The notes under the pieces are model-generated. The model saw only the letters and a program-made list of their open reading frames with translations. It had not been told where the DNA came from and made no database searches. The translations under genes were made by a program, and so were the position numbers. 52,116 nucleotides of DNA from an uncultured Chlorobiaceae bacterium (GTDB lineage Bacteria; Bacteroidota; Chlorobiia; Chlorobiales; Chlorobiaceae): NCBI GenBank assembly GCA_903994525.1, contig CAJEXW010000003.1, positions 1 to 52,116 of the forward strand, written 5' to 3'. Positions 8,600 to 16,711 of the stretch are shown piece after piece (positions within the stretch are counted from its first letter, which is position 1; the number at the start of each line of letters is the position of its first letter).

Positions 8600-10554
8600 T
8601 GTGCGGAATCGCCGGTTTTCTTGATCTAAATACAGGGGAGCTGGATCAGATATTGCATAAAATGGGTAAAGCTATTGCCCATCGCGGGCCTGATGATAGT
8701 GGCGTTTGGGCTGATCGAGAATCCGGTGTTGGATTGTCACATCGCCGTTTGTCTGTAGTGGATTTGTCGCCCGCTGGCCATCAGCCTATGCTTTCATCAA
8801 GTAATCGGTTTGTTATAGCGTTTAATGGTGAAATTTATAATCATTTGCAGCTACGTTCAGAGTTGGTTGACTCGAACCTGGCGCCAGCTTGGCGAGGCTA
8901 TTCAGACACTGAGACCTTGCTGGCAGGATTCGAAGCCTGGGGAATAGAAGATACCATCAAGAAATCTGTTGGGATGTTTGCGGTTGCGTTGTGGGACCGC
9001 CAGTTGCGCATGCTTACGTTAGTACGTGATCGCATGGGCGAGAAACCGCTCTATTACGGTTGGCAGGGGAGTGGTACTGGTCGTGTATTTTTGTTTGCTT
9101 CTGAACTTAAAGCAATCAGGGTACACCCTGCTTTTTCTGCGGAGATTGATCGGAACGTACTCTGTTTATTGCTGCGTTATAGCTACGTTCCGGCACCATG
9201 GTCCATTTACAGAGGAATCTCCAAGCTTGAGCCAGGTTGTTTGTTGACAGTTTCCTTTGATCGGCCGGAACTAAAAATATCGAAATATTGGGATACTTTT
9301 GGTGTTGCTTGCAGAGGGGTTCATCATCCCTTTTCTGGAACGGCAGATGAAGCTGTTGATGTACTTGATCGACTTGCGAAAGATGCAATTCGTCAGCAAA
9401 TGGTGGCGGATGTACCGTTAGGTGCATTTCTTTCTGGAGGGATTGATTCAACCACTGTGGTTGCGATGATGCAGGCGCAATCAACTCAGCCGATTAAGAC
9501 GTTTACCATCGGGTTTGGGGAGGGGAGTTATGATGAGGCGGTTCATGCCAAGGCGGTTGCAGAATATTTAGGGACTGAACACAGGGAGTTATATGTGACA
9601 CCACAACAGGCGATGGATCTGATTCCTCTCTTGCCAACACTCTATTGTGAGCCATTTTCAGATGTCTCACAAATTCCAACCTGTCTCGTTTCTCGGTTGG
9701 CGCGGCAGCACGTCACCGTCTCGCTTTCGGGGGATGGTGGGGATGAGTTGTTTTGTGGTTATAATCGCTATGTGTTGACAAGTCGTTTGTGGAGGAGGTT
9801 ATCACGTTTACCTCTATGGCTGAGACGTATTGCCGCTCATGGTTTAACCTCTTTTTCTCCAATGCAATGGAATGCCTTGCTTGCGCCCGCTCAAAATTTT
9901 TTACCGGGCCCTTTACAACAAACTAATATCGGAGACAAGTTGCATAAAGGTGCTGGAGTGTTGGCTTCGAATAGTGTGGATTCGCTTTATACCAGTTTGG
10001 TGTCGCACTGGGATGATCTGGAGAGCGTGGTTATTGCCGCAAAGGAGCCTCCTTCGTTGTTGTCAGATAATTCGCACCTTCTCTCCGATCTGGATGAAAT
10101 TCAACGGATGATGGCGCTTGATACGGTTACCTATTTAGCGGATGATATTTTAACCAAGGTAGATCGTGCCGCTATGGGGGTTTCTCTGGAGAGCAGGGTG
10201 CCGTTTCTGGATCATCGGATAGTGGAGTTTGCTTGGAGTTTACCGCTTGAGTATAAGTTACGTGGTGGCGTTTCAAAATGGGCTTTGCGCCAGGTGTTGT
10301 ACAAGTATGTGCCAAAAGAGCTGATTCAACGTCCCAAGATGGGATTTAGTGTGCCAATTGATGCTTGGTTACGTGGTCCGTTACGGGATTGGGCCGAGAG
10401 CTTATTGAACGAATCGCGCTTGCGGTCAGAGGGCTATTTCAATCCTTTGCTGATTCGACAAAAGTGGGCAGAACATTTGTCTGGCAAACGCAATTGGCAA
10501 TATCACCTGTGGGATGTGTTAATGTTTCAGGCGTGGTTCGAGGAGAGTAACTGA
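8599..10554 (+). CDS. asnB: Asparagine synthase (glutamine-hydrolysing)
   Basis: This is a class-II glutamine amidotransferase fused to an ATP-dependent synthetase, amidating aspartate or, in sugar clusters, sometimes a uronic acid. Cys2 follows the initiator Met (MCGIAGFL) and is the glutaminase nucleophile. HRGPDDSG and FNGEIYN are the usual glutaminase motifs. The pyrophosphatase loop FLSGGIDSTT (about residue 280) and LSGDGGDELF mark the synthetase domain. The length is 651 aa. Such asnB paralogues are common in O-antigen clusters, where they are proposed to amidate sugar carboxylates; here that role is inferred from context. Confidence 0.93.
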   Translation: MCGIAGFLDLNTGELDQILHKMGKAIAHRGPDDSGVWADRESGVGLSHRRLSVVDLSPAGHQPMLSSSNRFVIAFNGEIYNHLQLRSELVDSNLAPAWRGYSDTETLLAGFEAWGIEDTIKKSVGMFAVALWDRQLRMLTLVRDRMGEKPLYYGWQGSGTGRVFLFASELKAIRVHPAFSAEIDRNVLCLLLRYSYVPAPWSIYRGISKLEPGCLLTVSFDRPELKISKYWDTFGVACRGVHHPFSGTADEAVDVLDRLAKDAIRQQMVADVPLGAFLSGGIDSTTVVAMMQAQSTQPIKTFTIGFGEGSYDEAVHAKAVAEYLGTEHRELYVTPQQAMDLIPLLPTLYCEPFSDVSQIPTCLVSRLARQHVTVSLSGDGGDELFCGYNRYVLTSRLWRRLSRLPLWLRRIAAHGLTSFSPMQWNALLAPAQNFLPGPLQQTNIGDKLHKGAGVLASNSVDSLYTSLVSHWDDLESVVIAAKEPPSLLSDNSHLLSDLDEIQRMMALDTVTYLADDILTKVDRAAMGVSLESRVPFLDHRIVEFAWSLPLEYKLRGGVSKWALRQVLYKYVPKELIQRPKMGFSVPIDAWLRGPLRDWAESLLNESRLRSEGYFNPLLIRQKWAEHLSGKRNWQYHLWDVLMFQAWFEESN

Positions 10555-10555
10555 T

Positions 10556-11626
10556 ATGCTGCCGTACTGGATTTTGTTTGCCTTTCCGGTTTGGATGGCT
10601 TTAATATCAGCCTCATCGGAGAGGCCATCAAATGATCGTTGGACTCAGATGTGGGTTACTACGTTCTTGTTACTCGTTATTATGATTGGTTTTCGGCATC
10701 AAGTCGGCGCTGACTGGTCTGCCTATTTGCGCCATTTCAATGATACAAAATACGATTCATTTCAACAGGCGTTCAGTCAAACTGATCCCGGTTACAATCT
10801 GTTGAATTGGGTTGTCGCTCAGTTTGGTCTTGAAATATATTCGGCTAATGTTTTGTGCGCAGTATTATTTTCTTGGGGACTTATTGAATTTTGCAGGATA
10901 CAGCCTCGTCCATGGTTAGCGCTAGTTGTGGCTGTTCCTTATCTTGTGATCGTTGTACCCATGGGTTATTCTCGGCAGGGCGTGGCAATTGGTATGGTAA
11001 TGCTTGGGCTAGTTGCCCTTAGCAATCGAAAATTTTTTTGGTTCATTTTTTGTATTGCACTGGGAGCCTCTTTTCATAAGTCTGCGGTGCTTGTTATGCC
11101 ACTTGCTGCGTTTGTTAATTTCAAAAATCGTGCGTTGATTCTTGCGTCATTGTTCGTTTTTACTTTGCTGCTCTTTAGTCAGTTATTAGAAAAATCGTTA
11201 GAGACGCTCAATCATACTTATTATGAAGCAAAGTATGCATCCTCTGGAGCTGCGATTAGAGTGGTAATGAATGCTGTGCCTGCCGGGTTATTTCTTGTAT
11301 TTCGCCATCGCTTTAAAATTGCTGATGAGGAGCAATCATTTTGGACAATAATGTCGTGGTTGTCCCTTGGTGTTATTGTTTGGTTTATGCTGTCACCATC
11401 TTCCACTGCGGTTGACCGAGTAGCACTATTTCTGATTCCGCTACAATTGGTTGTTCTCTCGCGATTACCGGACGCATTAGGGAAGAAAGGAGGTAGTGTC
11501 GGTGTGATAGTATTCGGGGTTGTTGCCTATAGTGCTTTGGTACTATTCGTTTGGCTTAACTTTGCTGCTCATTCTGGTTCCTGGTTGCCGTATAAATTTT
11601 ATCCATGGGTCTGGTTGACCGAATGA
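10556..11626 (+). CDS. EpsG/Wzy-like polysaccharide polymerase
   Basis: This is a polytopic inner-membrane protein of the EpsG family (PF14897), probably polymerising the repeat unit on the periplasmic face. The family-typical segment IGFRHQVGADWSAYLRHF lies after the first helices, and the conserved YSRQGVAIGMVML and ASFHKSAVLVMPL follow. About nine to ten hydrophobic helices are seen in 356 aa. The start follows the asnB stop by one base with GGAG upstream. The 3' end overlaps the next ATG (ATGA). Confidence 0.83.
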   Translation: MLPYWILFAFPVWMALISASSERPSNDRWTQMWVTTFLLLVIMIGFRHQVGADWSAYLRHFNDTKYDSFQQAFSQTDPGYNLLNWVVAQFGLEIYSANVLCAVLFSWGLIEFCRIQPRPWLALVVAVPYLVIVVPMGYSRQGVAIGMVMLGLVALSNRKFFWFIFCIALGASFHKSAVLVMPLAAFVNFKNRALILASLFVFTLLLFSQLLEKSLETLNHTYYEAKYASSGAAIRVVMNAVPAGLFLVFRHRFKIADEEQSFWTIMSWLSLGVIVWFMLSPSSTAVDRVALFLIPLQLVVLSRLPDALGKKGGSVGVIVFGVVAYSALVLFVWLNFAAHSGSWLPYKFYPWVWLTE

Positions 11627-12759
11627 AGCGGATTGCTATCGTATCCAACACGGCTTGGTCTATTTTCAATTTCCGTTATGGCCTGCTTCAAACGTTGCTC
11701 AAACAGCAGTGTGAAGTGTATGTCATTGCGCCGCCCGATTCGTGCAGTGCAAAGATGCGGGCGATGGGGTGTGAGGTTATTGATATGCCAATGTCAGCCA
11801 AGGGTATAAACCCTGTGGATGATCTGTTGCTTCTTTACCGCATGATGCTGTGTTACAAAAAAATTCAGCCGCAATTTATTATCCACTTCACGATAAAGCC
11901 GAATATTTATGGTTCTCTCGCCGCACGGCTGGCCGGGGTGCCGTCCATTGCTGTTACAACGGGCTTGGGCTATTCGTTTGTTACCCTCAACTGGTTGACC
12001 TGGGTTGTTTCACTGCTGTATAAACAAGCATTTCGTTATCCGCTCGAAGTGTGGTTTTTAAACGAGGATGACCGCGCAATATTCTTGAAGAAGAGGTTGG
12101 TCTTACCCTCCAAAGCGGTACTGCTCGACAGTGAGGGTGTGAATACCACCTGGTTTTCTCCACGCTCAAAACCAAAGCCAGACAACACTGTTCGTTTTAT
12201 CTTTGTTGGCCGGATGCTTTGGGACAAGGGAGTCGGTGAGTTTGTTGAAGCGGCCCGGTTGATTCGCCAAAAAAATCCCAATGCACTGTTTCAGTTGCTG
12301 GGTTCCTGTGATGTACATAACCCCAGTGTCATCAATGAACAACAGATGAACCAATGGCATCGGGATGGTGTCATTGAATATCTTGGCACAACGGACGATG
12401 TCCGAAGTGTGATTGCTCAGGTTGATTGCATGGTGTTGCCCTCTTATTATGGCGAGGGTGTGCCACGCACGCTGATGGAAGCCGCCTCCATGGGTAAACC
12501 GATTATTACGACCGATAATGTCGGGTGCCGTGAAGTGGTCAGGTATGGTATAACCGGTTGGCATTGCCCAGTTAAAGATGTCCCCGCCTTGGTTGCCTGT
12601 TGTGAAAAAATATTGTCGATGACCGAAGCCGAGCGCAAGGCGATGGGTCAGGCTGGTCGAGAATATATGATTGATCGTTTTGAAGAGAAGAAGGTTGTTG
12701 AGCAATATCTTGCTGCATTTGAGAGGTATGGAATAAGTTTACGCCCAACCACTTGCTGA
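11623..12759 (+). CDS. Glycosyltransferase family 4 (first of a tandem pair)
   Basis: This GT-B retaining glycosyltransferase has an N-terminus KRIAIVSNTAWSIFNFRYG and a donor-binding region FVGRMLWDKGVGEFVEAARL with YGEGVPRTLMEAASMGKP (E-x7-E). The motif HFTIKPNIYGSLAA is typical of the WbaX/PssE-like GT4 group used in O-antigen assembly. An upstream in-frame ATG exists at 11605. The ATG at 11623 overlaps the EpsG stop as ATGA and gives the standard N-terminus, so it is preferred. The next gene is a clear paralogue, so the pair arose by duplication. Confidence 0.9.
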   Translation: MKRIAIVSNTAWSIFNFRYGLLQTLLKQQCEVYVIAPPDSCSAKMRAMGCEVIDMPMSAKGINPVDDLLLLYRMMLCYKKIQPQFIIHFTIKPNIYGSLAARLAGVPSIAVTTGLGYSFVTLNWLTWVVSLLYKQAFRYPLEVWFLNEDDRAIFLKKRLVLPSKAVLLDSEGVNTTWFSPRSKPKPDNTVRFIFVGRMLWDKGVGEFVEAARLIRQKNPNALFQLLGSCDVHNPSVINEQQMNQWHRDGVIEYLGTTDDVRSVIAQVDCMVLPSYYGEGVPRTLMEAASMGKPIITTDNVGCREVVRYGITGWHCPVKDVPALVACCEKILSMTEAERKAMGQAGREYMIDRFEEKKVVEQYLAAFERYGISLRPTTC

Positions 12760-12826
12760 AAATTATTGTTCTTTTATTTTAGGATGGTCGTTTGTTGAAT
12801 TGTTCAGATTGTGTTTGCCTGCGTGT

Positions 12827-13975
12827 ATGAAAGTAGTAATTGTTCTGAATACGGTGTGGAATGTGGTGAACTTCAGGTCGGGTTTGATTCGGGCTCTGGT
12901 GGCGGCAGGGTATGATGTTCTTGTTGTGGCACCTCCTGATGGCTATGTGACTCGTCTTGCGACGTTGGGTTGCCGGTATGTTCCGATGAATATGGATAAC
13001 CAGGGTACCCACCCTGTGCGTGATCTCTTGCTGGTGTTTCGCTTGATCAAACTCTTCATGCGTGAGCGCCCTGATGTTTTTTTGGGTTATACGGTGAAGC
13101 CAAATGTGTATGGTTCTTTGGCGGCCTATGTGGTTGGCGTGCCAGTGGTGAATAATGTGGCTGGTTTGGGAAGTGTTTTTATTGATGATAGTTCTTTGAC
13201 ATCACTTGTGCGTTTTCTCTACCGCCTGGCTTTTTTTCGTTCGAGAGAGGTATTTTTTCAAAATGACGAGGATCGGCGCCACTTTATTAAAGGTGGATTA
13301 GTTCGTTCAGCAACTGCTGAACGTTTGCCTGGTTCAGGTGTTGACCTTAAAAAATTTTTTTTTCAGCCTTCTGTGCCAGCAGGAAAAAGGTGCAAGTTTC
13401 GTTTTCTCTTGATTGCTCGCATGCTGTGGGATAAAGGAGTTGCAGAGTTTGTTGAGGCTGCCAGACTTATTCAGGAACGCTGGCCGGAGGCGGAGTGCTG
13501 TCTTCTTGGATTTGTCGATGTGCCAAGCCCCTCATCCATTCCCTTGTCACAAATCAACCAATGGGTTGCTGAAGGCTCGGTCAGATATCTTGGTGAAAGT
13601 GATGATGTGTGCAGTGAAATAGCAATGGCTGATTGCATTGTGTTGCCGTCGTTTTACCGCGAAGGTGTGCCGCATTCATTATTGGAATCGGCTGCTGTTG
13701 GCCGACCGCTCATTACCACTGATACGGATGGGTGTCGCGATGCGGTGGAGGATGGCAAAAATGGCTTTTTGTGCAAGCCGCGTGATGCTCAAGATTTGGC
13801 TGAAAAAATGGAGCGTATGCTGCTGCTGACTGAGGAGGAGCGCCATGCCATGGCTCTCTACGGGCGAAAAAAAATGGAACGTCAATTCGATGAAAAGATT
13901 GTTATCCAGAAGTATATGGAGGTGATTGAGTCTATTAAAAGAGAGGGCAAGGCGCGGAGGGCAGCTTGTCAATAA
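12827..13975 (+). CDS. Glycosyltransferase family 4 (second of a tandem pair)
   Basis: This is a paralogue of the preceding GT4. It shares the VLNTVWNVVNFRSGL start, the GYTVKPNVYGSLAAY motif, ARMLWDKGVAEFVEAARLI, and FYREGVPHSLLESAAVGRP (E-x7-E). The open frame extends to an ATG at 12800, but the ATG at 12827 aligns with the paralogue's start (MKVVIVLNT). The divergence between the two is substantial, so they probably add different sugars or make different linkages. The stop overlaps the TTG start of the next gene. Confidence 0.88.
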   Translation: MKVVIVLNTVWNVVNFRSGLIRALVAAGYDVLVVAPPDGYVTRLATLGCRYVPMNMDNQGTHPVRDLLLVFRLIKLFMRERPDVFLGYTVKPNVYGSLAAYVVGVPVVNNVAGLGSVFIDDSSLTSLVRFLYRLAFFRSREVFFQNDEDRRHFIKGGLVRSATAERLPGSGVDLKKFFFQPSVPAGKRCKFRFLLIARMLWDKGVAEFVEAARLIQERWPEAECCLLGFVDVPSPSSIPLSQINQWVAEGSVRYLGESDDVCSEIAMADCIVLPSFYREGVPHSLLESAAVGRPLITTDTDGCRDAVEDGKNGFLCKPRDAQDLAEKMERMLLLTEEERHAMALYGRKKMERQFDEKIVIQKYMEVIESIKREGKARRAACQ

Positions 13976-14664
13976 AGAAGCTTTGGCATATTGCTCTTGG
14001 CATTGCTGTTGCCACTTTTGCCCTGTTTATGGTGTTGGCTGCTTATACAAACGTGCCCACTGCCTGTGATGCAAAGGATGAAGCTGTTTTTGAAAACGCG
14101 TTGCATCTTAAGCCATTACGGAATTCACAGACTTTTGCGCAGGAGATTTTCGCTATCAGGCAGCTTCAGGAGAGGACATTCGCCATTGCTCCTTTCGGCG
14201 CTGGTATTCCTGACTATCAGCCACGTGAGCCTGCCGATTTTATTGGAAAGCGTGAAGGGCTCTGTTTTGACCGCAGCCGCACCACCGACAAGGCGCTTGA
14301 CTATCTGGGATTGCCAGCCAGACATGTGTACCTGCTCTATCGTGATGGTGGCAAGGGCTTCTGGAGTTCAATGTTTCATTATCGCCAGCCATCACATGCG
14401 GTCACTGAGGTTAAGACCAGCAAGGGGTGGATGTTTATTGATTCCAATACAAACTGGATTGCCCTGACCCGTGATGGTCAAGTCGTGAACGCTGATGATG
14501 TCTGGAAACGAGCTGCCGAATTTGATACCATTCCATCATATCTTGCCCGCCCATGGTGGGCCATACGAGGTATGTATTCGAGAAAAGGTCAGCTCTACCC
14601 TCCCTACATCCTCTTTCCCGATCTGAACTGGTACGATTTCTCTACCTGGCTCATTTTTGGCTAA
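13966..14664 (+). CDS. Membrane-anchored transglutaminase-like protein
   Basis: This 232-aa protein has one N-terminal hydrophobic segment (about residues 8-28), so it is likely anchored and facing the periplasm. A transglutaminase-like cysteine-protease core can be traced. Cys100 lies in REGLCFDRS, His144 in SHAVTEV and Asp159 in WMFIDSNTNW, the usual Cys-His-Asp order. The start is a TTG overlapping the upstream stop, with GGAG about 8 bases before it; no ATG is available near. It is the last gene of the polysaccharide operon, which suggests a role at the envelope. The substrate is unknown. Confidence 0.6.
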   Translation: MSIKKLWHIALGIAVATFALFMVLAAYTNVPTACDAKDEAVFENALHLKPLRNSQTFAQEIFAIRQLQERTFAIAPFGAGIPDYQPREPADFIGKREGLCFDRSRTTDKALDYLGLPARHVYLLYRDGGKGFWSSMFHYRQPSHAVTEVKTSKGWMFIDSNTNWIALTRDGQVVNADDVWKRAAEFDTIPSYLARPWWAIRGMYSRKGQLYPPYILFPDLNWYDFSTWLIFG

Positions 14665-14679
14665 TTATTCAACCGCATG

Positions 14680-14712
14680 GGCATCGACAACCACGAAGTG
14701 CTTGTCGATGCC
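14680..14712 (+). repeat. Perfect 11-bp inverted repeat downstream of the polysaccharide operon
   Basis: GGCATCGACAA at 14680-14690 pairs perfectly with TTGTCGATGCC at 14702-14712 around an 11-base loop. It starts 15 bases after the transglutaminase-like stop. No T-run follows, so it is not a classical intrinsic terminator. It could stabilise the 3' end of the long operon transcript. Confidence 0.5.
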
Positions 14713-14761
14713 GCCACAAAATGAAACTATGAAGAGCTAAAGAGATGTTGACGCTTTCAGT

Positions 14762-15100
14762 TCACTTCAGGATTTTTTGTAAGCAGACCATTACCTCTTC
14801 GAGTTTTTGTGTTGTTATGGTGCCGAGAATTTTCAACACTTTCTCCTGCAGGAACGAAAATGGTTTATCAACTCTGATAGCGCTTTTAACCGGTAAAAAA
14901 CCGTATTCAAGGTCATCTCGGTCAAGAAAAACCTTGCAAGAGTTTGGAGAAAGATTTGAGGTTATTGCAGTAACAACAATATCAAGGTTTTGGCTATTGT
15001 ATATATTGTTTGAAACTACCAAAGCGGGTCTCACCTTTGAGCCGGAAAGGTCGGAGAAGGGAAAAGGTACCAGTATGATGTTTTTTTGATTAATCGTCAA
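14762..15100 (-). CDS. MazF/PemK-family toxin
   Basis: This is the toxin of a type II toxin-antitoxin pair, expected to be an mRNA endoribonuclease. The family core is clear: ILVPFPFSDLSGSKVRPALVVS near the N-terminus, then TAITSNL and LPVKSAIRVDK. The best start is a TTG at 15100-15098 overlapping the antitoxin's last codons, which gives MTINQKNIILVPFPF. An ATG at 15121 would add a seven-residue extension overlapping the antitoxin frame. Length is about 112 aa, normal for the family. It lies on the strand opposite to the polysaccharide operon. Confidence 0.82.
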   Translation of the reverse strand: MTINQKNIILVPFPFSDLSGSKVRPALVVSNNIYNSQNLDIVVTAITSNLSPNSCKVFLDRDDLEYGFLPVKSAIRVDKPFSFLQEKVLKILGTITTQKLEEVMVCLQKILK

Positions 15101-15293
15101 GGCACTTCTCCCACAAGCCATCCGGTTCATTCCCGTAGATTTCCTTCAGGCCTTCTTCTGCAAGCAATTCATAGTCATCTGCTTTGCGCAGCACTATGGT
15201 TCCGTCTTTGTTGACGGCATAAAAATAGACCCGATCATCGGTCAAATGAAGCTGATTCCGGATATACGAAAATTTTGCTGACTGCATCTGCAT
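15090..15293 (-). CDS. Small antitoxin-like protein upstream of the MazF-type toxin
   Basis: This 67-aa acidic protein precedes and overlaps the toxin, the standard antitoxin position. AAGGA lies about 8 bases before the ATG (on the minus strand), a good ribosome-binding site. The C-terminus is acidic (GLKEIYGNEPDGLWEKCLDD). No DNA-binding fold can be recognised with confidence, so the antitoxin role is inferred from gene order and overlap. Confidence 0.65.
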   Translation of the reverse strand: MQMQSAKFSYIRNQLHLTDDRVYFYAVNKDGTIVLRKADDYELLAEEGLKEIYGNEPDGLWEKCLDD

Positions 15294-15652
15294 AAGCGTT
15301 CCTTTTTACGGGCATTGTAATGACTCAAGTCGATTGAGCTTAAAAGTACAAGAAAAAGTTTCAAGGTGGTGCATATTTCTTGAAAAAATTCAACAGGAAT
15401 GGTTGAAAAGATTTTTGCCTTCAAGCTCCGGATGAGCGAGACATTGGTAGCACTGCCGATTACTGGCGCGAAGCCATCTTCACAGCGTCGTCACTGGAGG
15501 CTGTTTTCAATAGTGGCAGATGTACGGTGATGATGTAAGTCCACTGCCCTTTTTTTTGAATGCTTGTGCGCAATTTGCAGTCAAATCCTCTTTTAACTCT
15601 CAAAGCTCAAGAAGAGTAGAGCGGTGGATAATTTCCACCGGTTCGTGTAAAA
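15294..15652. other. Gene-poor stretch between the toxin-antitoxin pair and the remnant array
   Basis: The part next to 15293 should hold the promoter of the toxin-antitoxin genes. An isolated open stretch at 15431-15538 (+) reads DERDIGSTADYWREAIFTAS... and ends at TAA 15536-15538. It has the look of a decayed gene tail, but no family could be named. No other coding signal is seen. Confidence 0.35.
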
Positions 15653-16533
15653 AGAGCTGATGCCACGCTTGAAATAGCCGTCAAAGAGCTTCAGGATCTC
15701 CTATGCAAGGAAGAACAACAGTGTACCGGGACTTTTTACGTCACCTCCAGGAGCAGCGACCTTGAGAGAGTAAACTACTACATCGTTACCGTACCCACCC
15801 CTACCGATATAAATAACCGGCCGGTGTTAACCCCCCTGTCAAGGCAAGTGAAACCATCGGCAAAGTGCTCAAGCCCGGCGATATTGTAATCTACGAATCA
15901 ACCGTCTATCCGGGAGCCACCGAAGAGGATTGCGTCCCTGTGCTTGAACGTTTTTCAGGCCCCACCTTCAACAAAGATTTCTTTGCTGGTTATTCGCCCG
16001 AACGCATCAACCCCGGCGACAAGGAGCACACTGTCACCAAAATCAAAAAAGTCACCTCCGGCTTCACCCCCGAAGCGGCTCAAAAGGTTGATGCCCACTT
16101 TAACCACCCCGAAATCATCCTGGCAGGCCGTCGCCTCAACGACAACATGGGGAAGTACGTCGCCTCCGAAGTGGTGAAACTCATGATTGCCCGCGACCAC
16201 AAAATCAAAGGGGCAAAAGTGCTCATCCTCGGCATCACCTTCAAAGAGAACTGCCCCGACATCCGCAACACCCGAGTGGTCGACATCGTCCACGAACTCC
16301 GGCAATACGGCACCGAGGTAGACATCTACGACCCCTGGGCCAACCCCGCAGAGGTGCTGCACGAATATAATCTCCACTGCCTCCCGGAGCTCCCCGCCAC
16401 CCACCACTACGACGCAGCCATCCTCGCCGTTGCCCACACCCTCTTTACCACCATTCCCCTCAGAACTATCGCTTCGTGTATCTATGATATTAAAAACGTG
16501 CTCCCCGCAGACCAGGTGGACAGCAGGCTCTGA
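15653..16533 (+). pseudogene. Nucleotide-sugar dehydrogenase (TviB/WbpA type) remnant 1
   Basis: This is a broken UDP-sugar 6-dehydrogenase. The first part (15656-15840) reads DATLEIAVKELQ ... NYYIVTVPTPTDINNRPVLTPL. A one-base loss near 15837-15840 then shifts the frame, and the protein resumes as KASETIGKVLKPGDIVIYESTVYPG. The N-terminal NAD-binding Rossmann motif is absent. After TSGFTPEAAQKVDAHF it jumps straight to HPEIILAGRRLNDNM. This removes the central domain, including the catalytic Cys region that family members carry as GGHCIGVDPYYL. The C-terminal UDP-binding domain is complete to a TGA at 16531-16533. The 222-aa open frame from 15865 should not be annotated as a working enzyme. 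Confidence 0.88.
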
Positions 16534-16632
16534 CCTCATTCAATGGCAGGCAACATCCTTCATTCGCAGCGTGAGATCCTTTCGTTTTACGTGATGTGCC
16601 ACTCTGTTATCCTGTAAAAAAGTTTTATATTT
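16108..16632 (+). repeat. ~525-bp direct repeat, copy 1
   Basis: It is the same length as, and nearly identical to, 21804-22328. It spans the dehydrogenase C-terminal remnant plus about 100 bp of following spacer. The last ~100 bp differ by a single base (TGTGCC versus TGCGCC). It ends at TTTTATATTT, where the two copies diverge. This repeat links the upstream flank of array copy A with that of copy D. Confidence 0.9.
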
Positions 16633-16666
16633 GGAGGCGTAGTAAAAAGTGTGGAGTTGTGTTGGA
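16613..16666 (+). promoter_or_regulatory. Conserved upstream element of array copy A
   Basis: An A/T-rich element of the form TGTaAAAAAGTTtTATATTT...GTAGTAAAAAGTG lies about 50-100 bases before the start. Related sequence precedes all five full-length copies, despite otherwise different flanks. It is a candidate promoter; no -35/-10 pair can be assigned with confidence. Confidence 0.4.
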
Positions 16667-16711
16667 GTGTTTATGCCCGCGATGGGCTTATATGTTAAAT
16701 GGAGGATGACG

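Noticed and set aside
15242..15424. 60-aa minus-strand frame upstream of the antitoxin
   Set aside because: It overlaps the antitoxin start and ribosome-binding site, and nothing supports it as a gene.
15865..16533. Open frame that could be called a 222-aa nucleotide-sugar dehydrogenase
   Set aside because: It lacks the Rossmann domain and catalytic Cys region and is preceded by the shifted remainder of the same gene, so it is listed as a pseudogene.
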